NCBI GenBank assembly: GCA_036924285.1
Contig: JAYKYS010000009.1
Location: 8,184,001-8,248,000, forward strand
Origin: Asterella californica
Lineage: Eukaryota > Streptophyta > Marchantiopsida > Marchantiales > Aytoniaceae
Length of the DNA: 64,000 nucleotides
Direction: 5' to 3'
Shown here piece by piece: positions 36,700 through 48,114 of the stretch. The notes below the pieces were generated by a model. That model made no database searches. It saw nothing but the letters and a program-made list of their open reading frames with translations, and had not been told where the DNA came from. The translations under genes and the position numbers were made by a program. Every line of letters starts with the position of its first letter. Position 1 is the stretch's first letter.

Positions 36700-36935
36700 T
36701 ATCTCCCAAGGTATATTCAAGGTGGCATGCGGAGGTTTAGACTAGAAAGCCCACGATTAAAGGAGATACTAGTCTCCCGTCTCTAGATATGCAATACATG
36801 ATTGCATATCTAACATAGACTCCCTTCGAAGAAGCCAATATGCTTGAATAGGAAACATAGACTAGGGGGAATTGATCCTGAGACCACTTTCCTCTTAGGC
36901 AGGCGCCCTATCACTGGGATAGTCTGTGCTTCCGT
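36700..36935 (-). mobile_element. tRNA-derived SINE-like element
   Basis: On the minus strand, 36925-36859 has tRNA-like features: outer arms AGACTA and TAGTCT, a D-arm-like CCCAGTGATAGGG resembling a Pol III A box, an anticodon-arm-like GCCTGCCTAAGAGG, and a B-box-like GGATCAATTCC. The anticodon stem no longer pairs fully, so it is not a working tRNA gene. A 170-base body follows on the minus strand with a perfect 11-bp hairpin (AGATATGCAAT and its complement, about 36785-36811). A SINE head plus body is the simplest reading. Confidence 0.6.
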
Positions 36936-37466
36936 TCAAAAGATAAACAAAGTTTGTACATATCGTTAAAGAAAATTTTCTGTACACTATTTACTAGCTT
37001 TTCTTACACTAACTTCTCTGTACAACTCTGTTTCTAGTGAATGAGAAGTCAAAATCTAGTCCTCGCGAACACCTACGCTCTCATGTTGTTAGATATGGAT
37101 TCGAATCACGATCACAGATTTCTCTCTTTCGTATTTTTTACAACTTAAGACTTATATTAACTATCACCTAGAACGTTTTTTCTCGAAACCGAAAATATAA
37201 AGTCGCTCTTCTCTATGAGCTCTGCATTTTGGAACTTTTTGCCTTCTTCAGGGTGATATTTCATCCCAAGCTAGGGGGCAACTTGTCAAGCATAGCCTCA
37301 GCTTAACTCCTACCCAACTTGATAAGCTACAAGGCAACTTTCCTTCACAACTACGTACAAAATGAAAAGAAAATCTTTGTGTTACTAGTCTTCACTGTCC
37401 AGACTCACGTGCAACACGACATGCATCCCCTCCAAACTTGCACATCCTCTGGTATGTATCAATCCG

Positions 37467-37757
37467 TCATTGATCCTCGTGATTCTCCAAGTTATTTTCA
37501 CTCTCCTCAACTGTCTCAGAAAGATCTTCATTTGTACTTGTTGTCTGCTGTGAACTTAAGAACTCAGCTTGCTCCACTGTCTCCCCTTTTTTTTTGAACA
37601 ACTTCACTTGTTTTTCAACAACAAGAAGCTTTAAAAGCGTATTATCTAGCTCTCGCAAAGAATAGGTAGCATTCTGATGTACATCGGAGACAAGATATGA
37701 GCCAAACCATCTCTTTGAAAACTTTCGAACAATAACTTCAAGTACCGTATCCCACAA
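37467..37757 (-). pseudogene. Gypsy integrase C-terminal fragment
   Basis: The minus-strand frame reads KRWFGSYLVSDVHQNATYSL, matching KSRWFRPYVVKKVHDNATYA-type sequence in element B near 34970. It then has an acidic tail. It lacks any other retroelement domain and is a stranded fragment in minus orientation. Confidence 0.7.
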
Positions 37758-37793
37758 GATACATACTATCTACCATTCATATATGATTTGGGT

Positions 37794-37817
37794 ATAGGGT
37801 TTAGGCCTAAACCCTAT
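37794..37817. repeat. Perfect 24-bp palindrome made of two telomere-like motifs
   Basis: ATAGGGTTTAGG is followed directly by its exact complement CCTAAACCCTAT. Each arm contains GGGTTTAGG, a circular permutation of the plant telomere unit TTTAGGG. Confidence 0.9.
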
Positions 37818-38445
37818 GTTCTCGAGAGGAACGAATCATACGCTCACTCAGTGCAAGAAACCCTCAAACGGAGAGAGCCTGGCGAAGTATAGTGAGTAGC
37901 AAAGAGGGGTGTGAATGTGTGTGTTAACTTTAAACGCAAACTTGTAACCAAGGGGCGGACCAACGGAAATGTATAGAACTCCAATATAGAAGACAAGTAC
38001 AATATGCAGTGCATACGAATCTACGCGTATACGCGGTACTCATATGCAGAAAAGAAGGTAGAGAAAAAGAACGGAGCGGTTTATATGATTTATCCATGAG
38101 TAATGCACAATGCTTCAGACGCTTAATGAAACCCGGGAACTAGAACCCCGAGAAGGAACAATTATACAGAGAGTTTTAATAACTGGGGGGAAAGAGGAGA
38201 AGTGCACATCTGTTCCCAAAGCATTTGTTAACAAAGGGAGCAAACAAGCGAGCACAGGTAAACAACCCAGAAATATAAACCATTTTCTGCAAAGGGGTCG
38301 CTGACACAGCTGTACTCATGAGAAGGTGTGCACTCAAATACCAAACTACCACAAATACATCTAGAGCATGCCGGTAATACACACTTCAACCTCCACCTTG
38401 TCTCTAACTTCGTCAGCACCTAACAGAGAGGGTCAGGTTATAGAT

Positions 38446-38494
38446 GAGTAAGGAAGGTGGTCAATCGATATTCGAGTGACCACCTTCCTTACTC
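38446..38494. repeat. Perfect 18-bp inverted repeat (hairpin)
   Basis: GAGTAAGGAAGGTGGTCA at 38446-38463 is matched by its exact complement at 38477-38494, with a 13-base loop. It lies about 570 bases beyond the stop of the SET gene on the minus strand. It may be a small MITE remnant or a structured 3' region. Confidence 0.9.
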
Positions 38495-39061
38495 AGCAGG
38501 GCTTCATCAGTCCTTAAAGAGGAAACTTCAGAACTGAAAAGAGGTTAGATCTGAGTAGAAGTCATATTGTAATTTCATATATCTCATGTACAGCTGAAGT
38601 GCGGTTAACTATGTAAACCATGTGTATCTACCATGGGTATATATGGGAAGAGAAACCTGTTCACGACATTACCCGTCGATATTACGTTTATGTGAACCAC
38701 ATCCATAGCTGAGGCACAACGCGAAATTCTGGTTATGGACGTCACCATATTCTTCCCTTTCCAAAGGACTGGAGTTACATAGCACAATCTTCGATTGGAT
38801 TGACTTGTATATATCTCAAAAGCGATCGTTCTCCAGATTCTGAGGAGAGGCTCGTGAAGGGGCTGATTGAACTAAAGTTTCATCAAAACGAAGTGAAGAC
38901 AACTATGTCTTTATGCATCTGAGACATAAAAGATCAAGCAAGAAATGTACAAGTGAACATATCTGTCTAATAACAACCTTCTAAGAAAGCAATCACTAAC
39001 TTGAGCTCCTCGATAGACAATCCACTGGGACCAACTGATGGATGTAACGAGTGAAGTGAAA

Positions 39062-42000
39062 CTAAACGTTGCGCTGATAATTCTTGAGAAGCTTATCAAC
39101 AGGAGTCTGCACGATTAATTTCTTCATGTACCTATACCGCCATGTGAGCCGCAACTGGCCACCGGTGGTCTGTGCGCGTCGACATGGAGAAGTTTCTTCG
39201 GAACAAGTATTTACACTTGCCTTCAGTAGTTCTTCATCTTCGGCAATGGTGGTCGGAAACGAGGCGAGAATTTCCCTGCACCGGAGAACAACTGAGATTC
39301 TGGCCGAGAGTATGGCTCGTGTGAGTTTCTCTTCTTTCAGAAACACATTCGTTAATTCAGGTCCACACATGAGACCATCCAAAAGGCCACTTATAGGTAC
39401 AGACTGCTCCTCAATGCACCTAAAAAACTTGCGCATGGCGGATGATCCCACTGCTGAATGATTCCCACATTCTGGACAATGGTCCGGCCATGGGGAATCA
39501 ACTCCGTTTTCTTTCCTCATCGCGTCTAGCATCTCATAGGAACTTGACAGAACGGCCAAAAAGCTCGGATCCACAATGCCACCCGGATATATTGTGGGCC
39601 CTGGCTGGTAGGGTAAAAACTGAAAGCCGAGGTCGGCCCAACGGTTCACTAGCTCTCCCCACTCTGTGCCCTGCGCACCACTTCCTGTTTCAGCTTCCTC
39701 TACCGAACCCTTCATTCGGTACCAAAAGTTCTGCCAGGTCTTTTGCTCACATCGAGAAGCTTCCAGTTGATTGTCCATGAACTCGACACAGTCACTTGTC
39801 CAGATATCTTTGAACCACCTTAAAGCTTGCTGTACCACAGGATCAATGATAAGAACGGAATAAACTGAAATACCTGTCCACTCTTCTAAATTAAGCGCAA
39901 ATATGGCTCCACAAAGAGTTTTATGGCAGATTTCGGTTCACAAAAAGTTCATAACCTAGAATCCTGGACATTCCTTAAGAGATAAGGAACCCCCTCCAAT
40001 ACTGGAAAGGTGATCTATCGTCCCTTAGGATTAACGATGGATTATTGCACATGACAACTTCGAAAACCATTATCGTGAGGTCAAGCACACTTCTCAAACA
40101 TCGTACAGATGTATGCGGTTACTAAAGAGAGACTTCGACCAACGAGAAAAGTTGCACGTCACATACTTGGAATGATCCAAACAGTGGAACAGCATCGAAA
40201 GGATTATCTTCGAGAATAAAGCCTGCGGAGACGCGAACACGATCACAAACGCATGCTGGATAAGAAACAGTGTCCCACAGTCGTAATAAGCAGAGCACAA
40301 AGCAAATCGCTCAGCCAATATTCCATCACATTCTGAAGAAAATCAGTTAACTCAATTACAACAGACATAACTAAAAGTCAGTAGAAAATACCGTAGTAAA
40401 GAAAAAGGTTGTCATTAGTGCGCGGACCAAATGATGCAAACAACTCTTCTCCTTTCTTTACGGTTCTCTTCGCAACAATTTCTAGCTTGCCATCCCAAAC
40501 AGGTTGAGACATCCAGTCTGCCTGTTAAACATTTAGCCAGGAACTGATGTCAACATAACAGAGAGACCTGTAGTATATATATTGACACAAGGGTAAAGAA
40601 GTTTTCGGTGCAAACAGTGACCTCCCCAGCACATTTAAGGTAACCCCCAAATAGGTTGAACCCATGCAAATACAAGGTGAATAACATAGACTGGTGAACA
40701 TATAAGCTACTCGTTTTGAGAAGTTAGCAAAAATATATATAACCGAGGTCGGACAAAGGGGAAATGTGTGTAGGGAAAGCACATTTCCAAGATGGTACCC
40801 CCTGGTAAGTAGGTGCATGATAGATGTCTAGTACAATACGCTATGCCTAACGTTCTGTGCGAGAGAGCAACTAGATGATTGACCAAAACATAAACATACA
40901 GAAAAACTATGCATCGACTGGAGAAATAGTCAAGTTGCAACCGGGAAGACCTGTAGTATCTAACATGACAGAGACATAACAGAGAGACCTGTAGTACATA
41001 TCTGGATGACAAGGTGTACACATCAACTTTCTTGGAAGAGGAAATAGGATTCACATCACCTTACGTTACCTTGTAATGATAGTGATGATTGATCATGTCC
41101 ATAAAGGGCATGAGAACGTACTGCTCATATTGTTCATTCGGTTTTACCGGGAGAGTGAATGCTCGACTGTGCACCATGGTGACTGCCCACTCTGCATGCA
41201 GTGGACGTAGGTTGATCAAAATGGGCGTACCTTGCCAGGTTCAAAGTGGACTTTAAGGGAGTGTATTTTGGCCAGAGACAATTTGAACTTCCTTGTGGTT
41301 TCCTTTTAGCTTTTGGAGGTTAGTTACAGATCAGATCAGGGAGATCAATTTTACCGGTGTTATATGCCCACATAAGTTGTACTAGTTGTTGGATGTACCT
41401 TATCTCATCACATGAACGTACTGCGTCTTATCAATCCATCCGCTTGCCTGGATACTGGAATGGTAAGCCCAAGTGACAGGACAGTTCTACTGAGTTTATA
41501 GTCTTAACAGCGGCAGTAATGGTGTGAGTCGCGTCCTGAACGGGAGACAAAGCTTGATATCTTTACCTGGCATCACGGACGTTTCCAACATTCACTCCAT
41601 CACATTCTAGATTACCCAAACATGGACTTACTATATTCATTGTAGTTCGCCAGTGCAAGCTCGTTTTGGGTTAATTTGGTAAAACTCTCCTTCATAGCTT
41701 TCCGGACCTGGACGAGTTCCCTTATGACTGGCCACCACTGCACTTCCATAAGTTCCTGTTGCATGGATTAAGAACAGATGATCACCTAAGAGACATATAC
41801 ACCATTCATCATAGTCGATTTAGCAAATGAATCAGATAACAGTACATAACAGTAAAAATACAGGCACTTTTAGGAAACTCGCCTGAGATTCTAAATGAAT
41901 CGGTGTTGGAAGAAAATCGGGAAGAATCGCTAGATAAGGAGCCCAGTCTGACTCACTGCCTTTAGCTCTGCCAGGAGGTACAACAGACGACTACCATCAT

Positions 42001-44343
42001 GACATACAGTACGACATGCACGTCAGCTGCCTTTAGCATCATGGTGCAGAACTATAAACTGGCTGAACAAGATTCACAATTCGACGACGAGTTGTAGTGT
42101 AAATAAAGGGGATCAAGCGTTAGTAGATCTCTCGAAAAGGACTCGATATAAGGTACTCCTAACATGCTTGGAAGTGGTGGTTACTTCTCGCGAAGCAGTC
42201 GAGCAGCTGCATAGTCCCAGGCATCAACTGCACTATTGCCACTGACTGAGTCGTTGTTGAATAATCCAACGGTCATCTGCATAACATGTAGGTCGTTAGC
42301 GAACTTATACTGTAACTGTTGGTTTTTACCTACCTGAGAGTATTTAATGTGGATATAAATATCCAAAGAAGAGACAGACCTGGACTTACGAGTTCTCGAT
42401 ATCCAGCTGAAACTGTAAGATACAGAACACACTAAGAACATGACTGGTCTCTCCGAAGTCAAACAGGCTTGAACACTGCGATGTGTAAAAAGCAATCCTG
42501 AATTTAAATATAGTCCTAGTTATATTCATACGTCGAGTATGGCAGATGTTCTCAAGGACCATTCTCTAGATAGAGGTAACACGCAATTAGCCCGGCCAAG
42601 TACATATGGCCCGGCCAAGTACATATATTCATACGTCGAGGATGGCAGATTTTATCAAGGACCACTCTCTAGTACAGAGGGAAATACGGGGCCAAGTACA
42701 TAGTAAGTATCCAATAGCCCGGCCAAGTACATAGTAAGAAGCGATTAGGGGCAGAATGTGCGCTAAGATGCCAACTGGAGTTAGCCAATTATTTTGTAAC
42801 CGGACGGTGTGCCGATGGGAATGTGTAGTACGAAGCACATTTCCAGAAAAGGTACCCCTCGGTATAAATTCAAATGCGAGTGGCCAATGACAAGAAACAA
42901 ATGCAGTATGTACTGATGCAATCTGACCGCGTCTAATTTAAAAGCTAATGTAAAAACAATGCGGAAGTGAAGACCAACTGGATTTTGTGCACTACAATAG
43001 TGAAATAAGCAAAGGCTCTCTAGGCAAACGTAGATACAGATAGCCAAAAGAACCTCGCTCAGAAGAGAGTTACCTTCATATGTCGAGAGTGGCAGATATG
43101 CTCAAGGACCACTCTCTACTATAGGGGTATCACGAAATTAGCCCAGCCAAGTACATAGTGAGAACCAATTAGGGGCCGAATGTGCTCGAACAATGCTGAG
43201 TGAAGTTAGTGAATTGTTATATCCTGAGGGTGTACCGATGGAAATGTGTAGTGCGAAGCACATCTCCAGAATAGGTTCCCCTTGGTATGGAGTCGAATTC
43301 GAGTGGACAATGACAAGAGAACAAATGCAGTATGCTTCGAAGGCTAAATGCAAACCCCAATGCAGAAATGAAGACAAACTAGATATGTCTACTGCAATGC
43401 TGAAAGAAGCGAAGGTTATCAAAACAAAAAGTAGATACCGCTAACCATAGAATCCATTTCAAGAAACGAAGGCTATCCAAGCAGAACGTAGATACCGATA
43501 ACCATAGAATCTAATGCAGGAGTTGAGGAGCACGGATTTAGCGAGTGAATACAGGAGAGAAATTAATTGTTTCCTCCTGTATTCACTCGCTTCCCAGTGT
43601 AGTACATAGAAAGTTCCAGAAAAGAAAGGTAGCCTGTGTGCTATCTTGGATCGTCAAGTTAGCGTAACTCTGTAACCTGAGGGGACTGGGAAAGTGAAGT
43701 GCGACGCACATTACCTGAGATGGTCCCCTAGGTATGGAGGTGCAAAGTAGTGACATGTACAGTATGCAGTGCAAGCTGATCGAAACGAAATTAAGAAACC
43801 TAGTGCAGAACTGAAAACCTAGACTAAATACAGTAAAAGTGAAACAGTACAGAGCCTCAATGGCGAATAAAGTATGGGACAACAAAAACCGCAAAGAAAA
43901 AGTTAGTGTACAAAAGTCAGAGGTGAGGAGTGAAATTAAAAGAGCAGTCAGTCAGAAGGATATATGAACAATTTAGTGCACAAAAGTCAAAACTGGAAGG
44001 AGGTAGGCGAAGGAATCATTTCCTGCAACATGCAAACTGGTATTCCACAAAGGCAGACTGAACTTATGAGAATCGTGAGCATCTACTTACAGGTAACAAG
44101 GACAGTGTTTCCCCTTGATGGATATCTTCTAAGGCAACAACACCCCGAACTTTGACTGCAGGTGAGAACTCATCCTGGGCCGGAACTAGAATGTCGGTAA
44201 TTGCTATTTTTTTCGATATGGTCAAATCATGTCCTGCGCACCAGTCTGAAAACTATACCACGTATAAGCGTTATTGCATGTCAAGAAACTCCCGTACTTC
44301 TCAAGAGAGAAAAGAATGGAATTCCAATTACCTTAGGAGCCAT
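39062..44343 (-). CDS. SET-domain methyltransferase, unit B (Rubisco-LSMT/SETD family)
   Basis: This family transfers methyl groups from S-adenosylmethionine to lysine or histidine of proteins. Exons on the minus strand: 44332-44343 (if started by its own ATG), 44091-44252, 42185-42276, 41883-41967, 41632-41755, 41070-41191, 40392-40521, 40167-40222 and 39062-39880. SET blocks are KVRGVVALEDIHQGETLSLL, WAVTMVHSRAFTLP, MPFMDMINHHYHY (catalytic/cofactor Asn-His) and GEELFASFGPRTNDN. A C-terminal substrate-binding-type domain contains CREILASFPTTIAEDEELLK and TWRYRYMKKL. With its own start (ACCGATGG context) it has about 533 residues. The exon ending at 41883 would use a GC donor (CAG then GCGAGT); a weak GT donor 15 bases on is also in frame. 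The last acceptor (39880) is chosen by phase. See the next unit for the possible fusion. Target protein unknown. Confidence 0.88.
40560..41000 (-). repeat. Copy of a dispersed repeat in an intron of SET unit B
   Basis: The intron 40522-41069 is largely made of this repeat. It contains the hairpin GGAAATGTG-loop-CACATTTCC at about 40769-40797 and flanking blocks (GGTACCCCCTGGTAAG, GGTTGAACCCATGCAAATAC) found again at 42.7-43.4 kb and, inverted, at 9430-9635. Confidence 0.7.
42526..43450. repeat. Tandem copies (about 450 bp) of the dispersed repeat in a large intron
   Basis: The block TCGAG-ATGGCAGAT...CAAGGACCA recurs at about 42530, 42633 and 43081, and the hairpin block GGAAATGTG-TAGTGCGAAG-CACATNTCC at about 42818 and 43230. 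The last two copies are about 448 bases apart and diverged by roughly 15-20%. They lie inside the 1.8-kb intron between the first two SET exons of unit B. A third, more distant copy follows at 43600-43860. Confidence 0.75.
43541..43590. repeat. Perfect 17-bp inverted repeat (hairpin) in SET intron
   Basis: GCGAGTGAATACAGGAG at 43541-43557 pairs exactly with 43574-43590 across a 16-base loop. It lies between two copies of the dispersed repeat. Confidence 0.9.
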
Positions 44344-44374
44344 CGGTGACCTCCTGAGAAACGTTCTTTATGTT

Positions 44375-47300
44375 TCAAAGATGCATAAGTGCATGAAAAG
44401 GACTTACCTTTTGCAGAGAATATTTATCTTTTTTAGCAGGACGAGCCTCCAGTGCCGTGTTCGTCACGTTGCGCGTTAGATTTGCTCCACAAGATATTGC
44501 AGAAATCATTTCTGAGAGGAAAGTTTTGATGGAGAATCGAAACTGAAGAGCAAGATTATCATGGAAGCTCATTCCTTCTGTCTGCCAGCGACATGAGGGA
44601 CATGCTACCTGGTCATCTTCCTGTTCATTCATGCCCTCCCAGCGAGCAACTTCTAACAACGCTTGATCCTCTGCCAGATCTGTTGAAGAAGATTCTAGCA
44701 TGGAAATAAGCCGCTGCAGTAAAACGGATTTTGCAGACTCGAATGCGAAGTCAAGAGAAGAGTCGGACGATCTCTTGCAATCCATCATATTCCACCTATA
44801 CCTAGATATGGTCTGATTAGCAATTGAGTGCATGACTCTTTCTAGGGTTGTTGTTCCGTTCCTTACGCTCAAATCTACAGTTGTCATGGATCCAACGCCC
44901 GTGTCCTTCCCCAGTGCCTGCTTTGCATAGGATAGCGTCGCAAAGATGGAAGTCATGTAGTGGTCAACAAAGCCATTGGCTCCTACTGAGAAATCTGCCG
45001 CATTCAAGTTCAAACTGTCCAAGGATGTAGCTTCCTGTTTCGGAAGATAGGCTGCTAAGGTCTTCATTGCATCACGGGCAAGCCTCCAAGTCAGATACCG
45101 GTTGTTGTTTATGGCACCATGCGTAGATACGTACCAATCAACCAAGTCCTACAAGATAAGAGCAAATTAACTAAACTTAAAACAATGCACTCGAGCGAGA
45201 AGGTAAAGCTAATTTATCATGCAGGTGGACCCAAACCATGTATCGCGGAATAACTTGTGACATGATTAATAAATATGCGACTTCAAGGACATGTAAAGAG
45301 AAGCTTCAAGTGAATCTTATTCATCTCTGGTGCTGGAAACTTGTACTCGTGACCTAAAGCAACGCACTTAAAAGGAATATTCTTACCAGAACATCATGAA
45401 AAACTCTGATTTTATCCAGCTGACTGATTTTAGGAACAAATCCTGCCATTCAGAGTGACAAGTCAAGAATGTCACTCGAAGAAACTTTTTATCTGACTGT
45501 ATCCATCCTGAACTGCTTTGTGAAGCACTCACCAATCGATCCAATTTGATTAGATGTCTCACCCCGAAATATGAAAGTGTCTCTCATCGTGCTTGATGCA
45601 TACTCAGTAGCAAGGGGCATTCCTCCTCTTACTTCATGCGATACGAGCTTCAAACCTTCATCCTCGTACTTCGCGTACACTGTAGGGTAATCCGCAGTGA
45701 ACTCAATCATCTCGTTATTCATGAGTAAGGAGGTCCGCAATCATGAATGCATCTACTTTTAGTCCAAGGATACAACGTAAGAAACTGTAAAGAATAATCA
45801 TGTTGCACACCGTTCATCAAGGTCAAGATATCATCCATTAGGTTGAAGAACTTTAACATATCCTCAGCATGCGCAGGATTGTTGTGAACTTACCTTGATC
45901 TCTGGGCCCAAGGGTGTAACCGAAAAATGGCAGAAGAAAATGCAAACTTTTTCTTCCTGCTCCTTTCTCACTCTTATCTACCTGACATGCTGAACTGTAC
46001 GTTATTGATAGTGCCCAAGCTGCATATAACAGAGCGCAAAGCGTTACTCAGGAATGAAGGTTCACCTAGAGGACGAATTCAGTAGTTTGTCAGTTCAAGA
46101 TTTTCATAACATCAGCGTTCGAAAGCAATTAAATTAGACGGAGGAGATGATTACCGTATTCACTAAACCTTGCCCCTGATAACTCCTTAGGCTGAAGTGC
46201 TTGATACGTTGCTTTCACATACTTTCTGAGCAAAAGGACTTCACTCTCAGTGGTTGTGTCTTGCATATTATTCATTTCCTGCAGGCAGTAACAATACGCA
46301 CTGCTAATTGGACAACAATTCAGACATGAAGGAGTAAAACAAAAGTGTTACTTCTCAAACCTCAAAGCTTCCAGAGACGACGCAGTTACTTTGACGTTAA
46401 ACAAGAACTTAGTCAAAACGGAAGCAGACCAGATTAGAGAAGAACAGGGGCAGAGTAACGAAATTGGGAAGCAGCTTGATGTAAGAAGCCCATGCTGACT
46501 TATCTCCTCGTGACCTGTTAAAATAACAACCAAAGACCAAGTATAACATCATAATTTTAAGGACCAGGAGTGATGATGGACAGGGGGCGACAATCAAGCT
46601 GTATAAGGGATTTAAGAAGTAAGTGAAATAATTACCAGTTAAGCAGAAAGACTGAAGGAAGTGTCAAGAAAGCCCACTAGTCTACTGAAACAAACGTTTA
46701 TCCAGCTTCCAACTAATTGTGAGCAAAGTTAATCAATCAAGCATGAGAACAAAAATTTACGCCTACAATACAACTGATCTTCAGTGATCAAGCAAATAGA
46801 ACTAACTGTTGTAACTAAACCGCAGTGGACTCCTTCCACACTAAAGTAATCTGACAACATACCGTTCTTGTAAGAGCTTTGCAGCCAATCGGATTTCCCA
46901 GGGAGCATCATGCAATGACTTTAATGGATCTTCTCCTGTCCACTGATCCGAGATAAGTTTACTTACCTGCACACTGAAAGTTGGTCATTGACTATAAGAA
47001 ATTCTAATCTGAACAAGGAGGGTAATTCCAGACTGCATAGACTGTGGAGAAAGTACGAAGGAGCTAACCTCGTGTCGAAATTTATTTTAGTAGAATCATC
47101 TGTGAGCAGTGTAGACGAGTCGTCAAGGAGGCAACAGTACAAAAAACCTCTACGCAAGAAAGGCAGAAGCTTAGGAAGGTCAGCTTACAGGTATATCAAG
47201 AATGGTGTCACCTTCCTTCAGATCCCCGACAGCGAAAGAGCTCAAAATTTGTGGACCATCCATTTTCTGCCAGGGTGTTTCCACGTACGATACTGCATAT

Positions 47301-48114
47301 TTTTCTGGTGATGAAGACATGCGTGTGAGGCCAGAAACCCACTTCGTAAACTGCACATGGTGTAGCAGGAACCAGATCCTGAGGTCAAGGCGTCTAAATC
47401 GTTCGAGATTCAGTCCAAAATCAGCTTCAGCTTTTAGAGAAGACTGTACTAGGCTTCTGGACCTTCAAAACAGACATCACACTTTAAGACAAAAGCATGT
47501 ACTGGAAGCTTTAGCGTTCCTACAGTCTAGCCTTATAGACAGAGTGCACACAAAACAGGCAAAGTTATGCAGTCACTCAAAGACACTACAGTAGACATTC
47601 TTACCGAACCATTTCCTGAGAATGTTAACAAACTTCGGTTTCCTTATCCAGTCCAGCCCTGAGGGTGCTGTTTGAGAACTAGAGCATTACCTCTCCCGCA
47701 TGCTTTTCAGATTTATTGAATTCCCAGTCACTTGCGTTTCCTCGGGAGCTTATGCGTCTGTGGATTTTCGACCAAGATTTCCCGTCACCCCACTTATCCG
47801 ACAACTTCCATATCCCTCTGCTTATAAGCCATGCCTCCAGAGAACGGCTCCTGTGTGAGAAATCCTTCTGTGTAAAATGCACATGTCTTTTCTGTCAGTC
47901 GAAATGAAGTTTAACCAAGCTACAAACATGCTCCTGAGTCCAGTGAATACCTCTCCATACAGCTGACTGACAGCAGAAAGCAAGGGAGAAAAGCTCGAGG
48001 GGAACTCACTGGGAAAGTGCAGTGTTGAGCCGATGCCACCACCGAAAGGAAGAGAAACACGACGAGCACTGAAACAAACCACCTCCTTCCGCAGCGCGAG
48101 AATTCCGCCTTCAT
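44375..48114 (-). CDS. SET-domain protein, unit A, degenerate active site and N-terminal signal peptide
   Basis: Minus-strand exons: 48010-48114, 47691-47867, 47189-47266, 46863-46966, 46430-46514, 46155-46278, 45894-46019, 45563-45679, 45387-45442 and 44408-45148. Phases match those of unit B, and three exon lengths are identical (85, 124, 56), so the units are tandem duplicates. Exon 1 encodes a basic start and hydrophobic core (FVSVLVVFLFLSVVASA, then QH), a typical secretory signal. SET blocks are present (SSFAVGDLKEGDTILDIPVS, WALSITYSSACQ), but MPFMDMINH becomes LLPFFGYTLG and ELFASFG becomes PLATEYA, so catalysis is doubtful. The last exon has STDLAEDQALLEVA and a CPSC motif. It ends in a strong donor (AAAG/GTAAGT). 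If unspliced, a stop follows 10 codons on at 44375, 31 bases before the unit B ATG. If spliced in phase to 44252, one protein of about 1,100 residues with two SET units results. Confidence 0.82.

Noticed and set aside
36859..36925. Functional tRNA gene
   Set aside because: The anticodon and T stems do not pair fully and the sequence continues as a SINE-like body.
42181..42276. Stop codon (TAA) after LLREK suggesting a gene end
   Set aside because: The TAA is part of a GT splice donor (GAGAA/GTAACC), and the next exon continues the SET alignment in phase.
45500..45800. Apparent one-base frameshift in SET unit A, joining a DAFMIADLLTH-like frame to the next frame
   Set aside because: A better model reads the preceding exon through 45894 (LLPFFGYTLG aligned to the Asn-His motif) and starts the next exon at the phase-matched acceptor before 45679, so no frameshift is needed.
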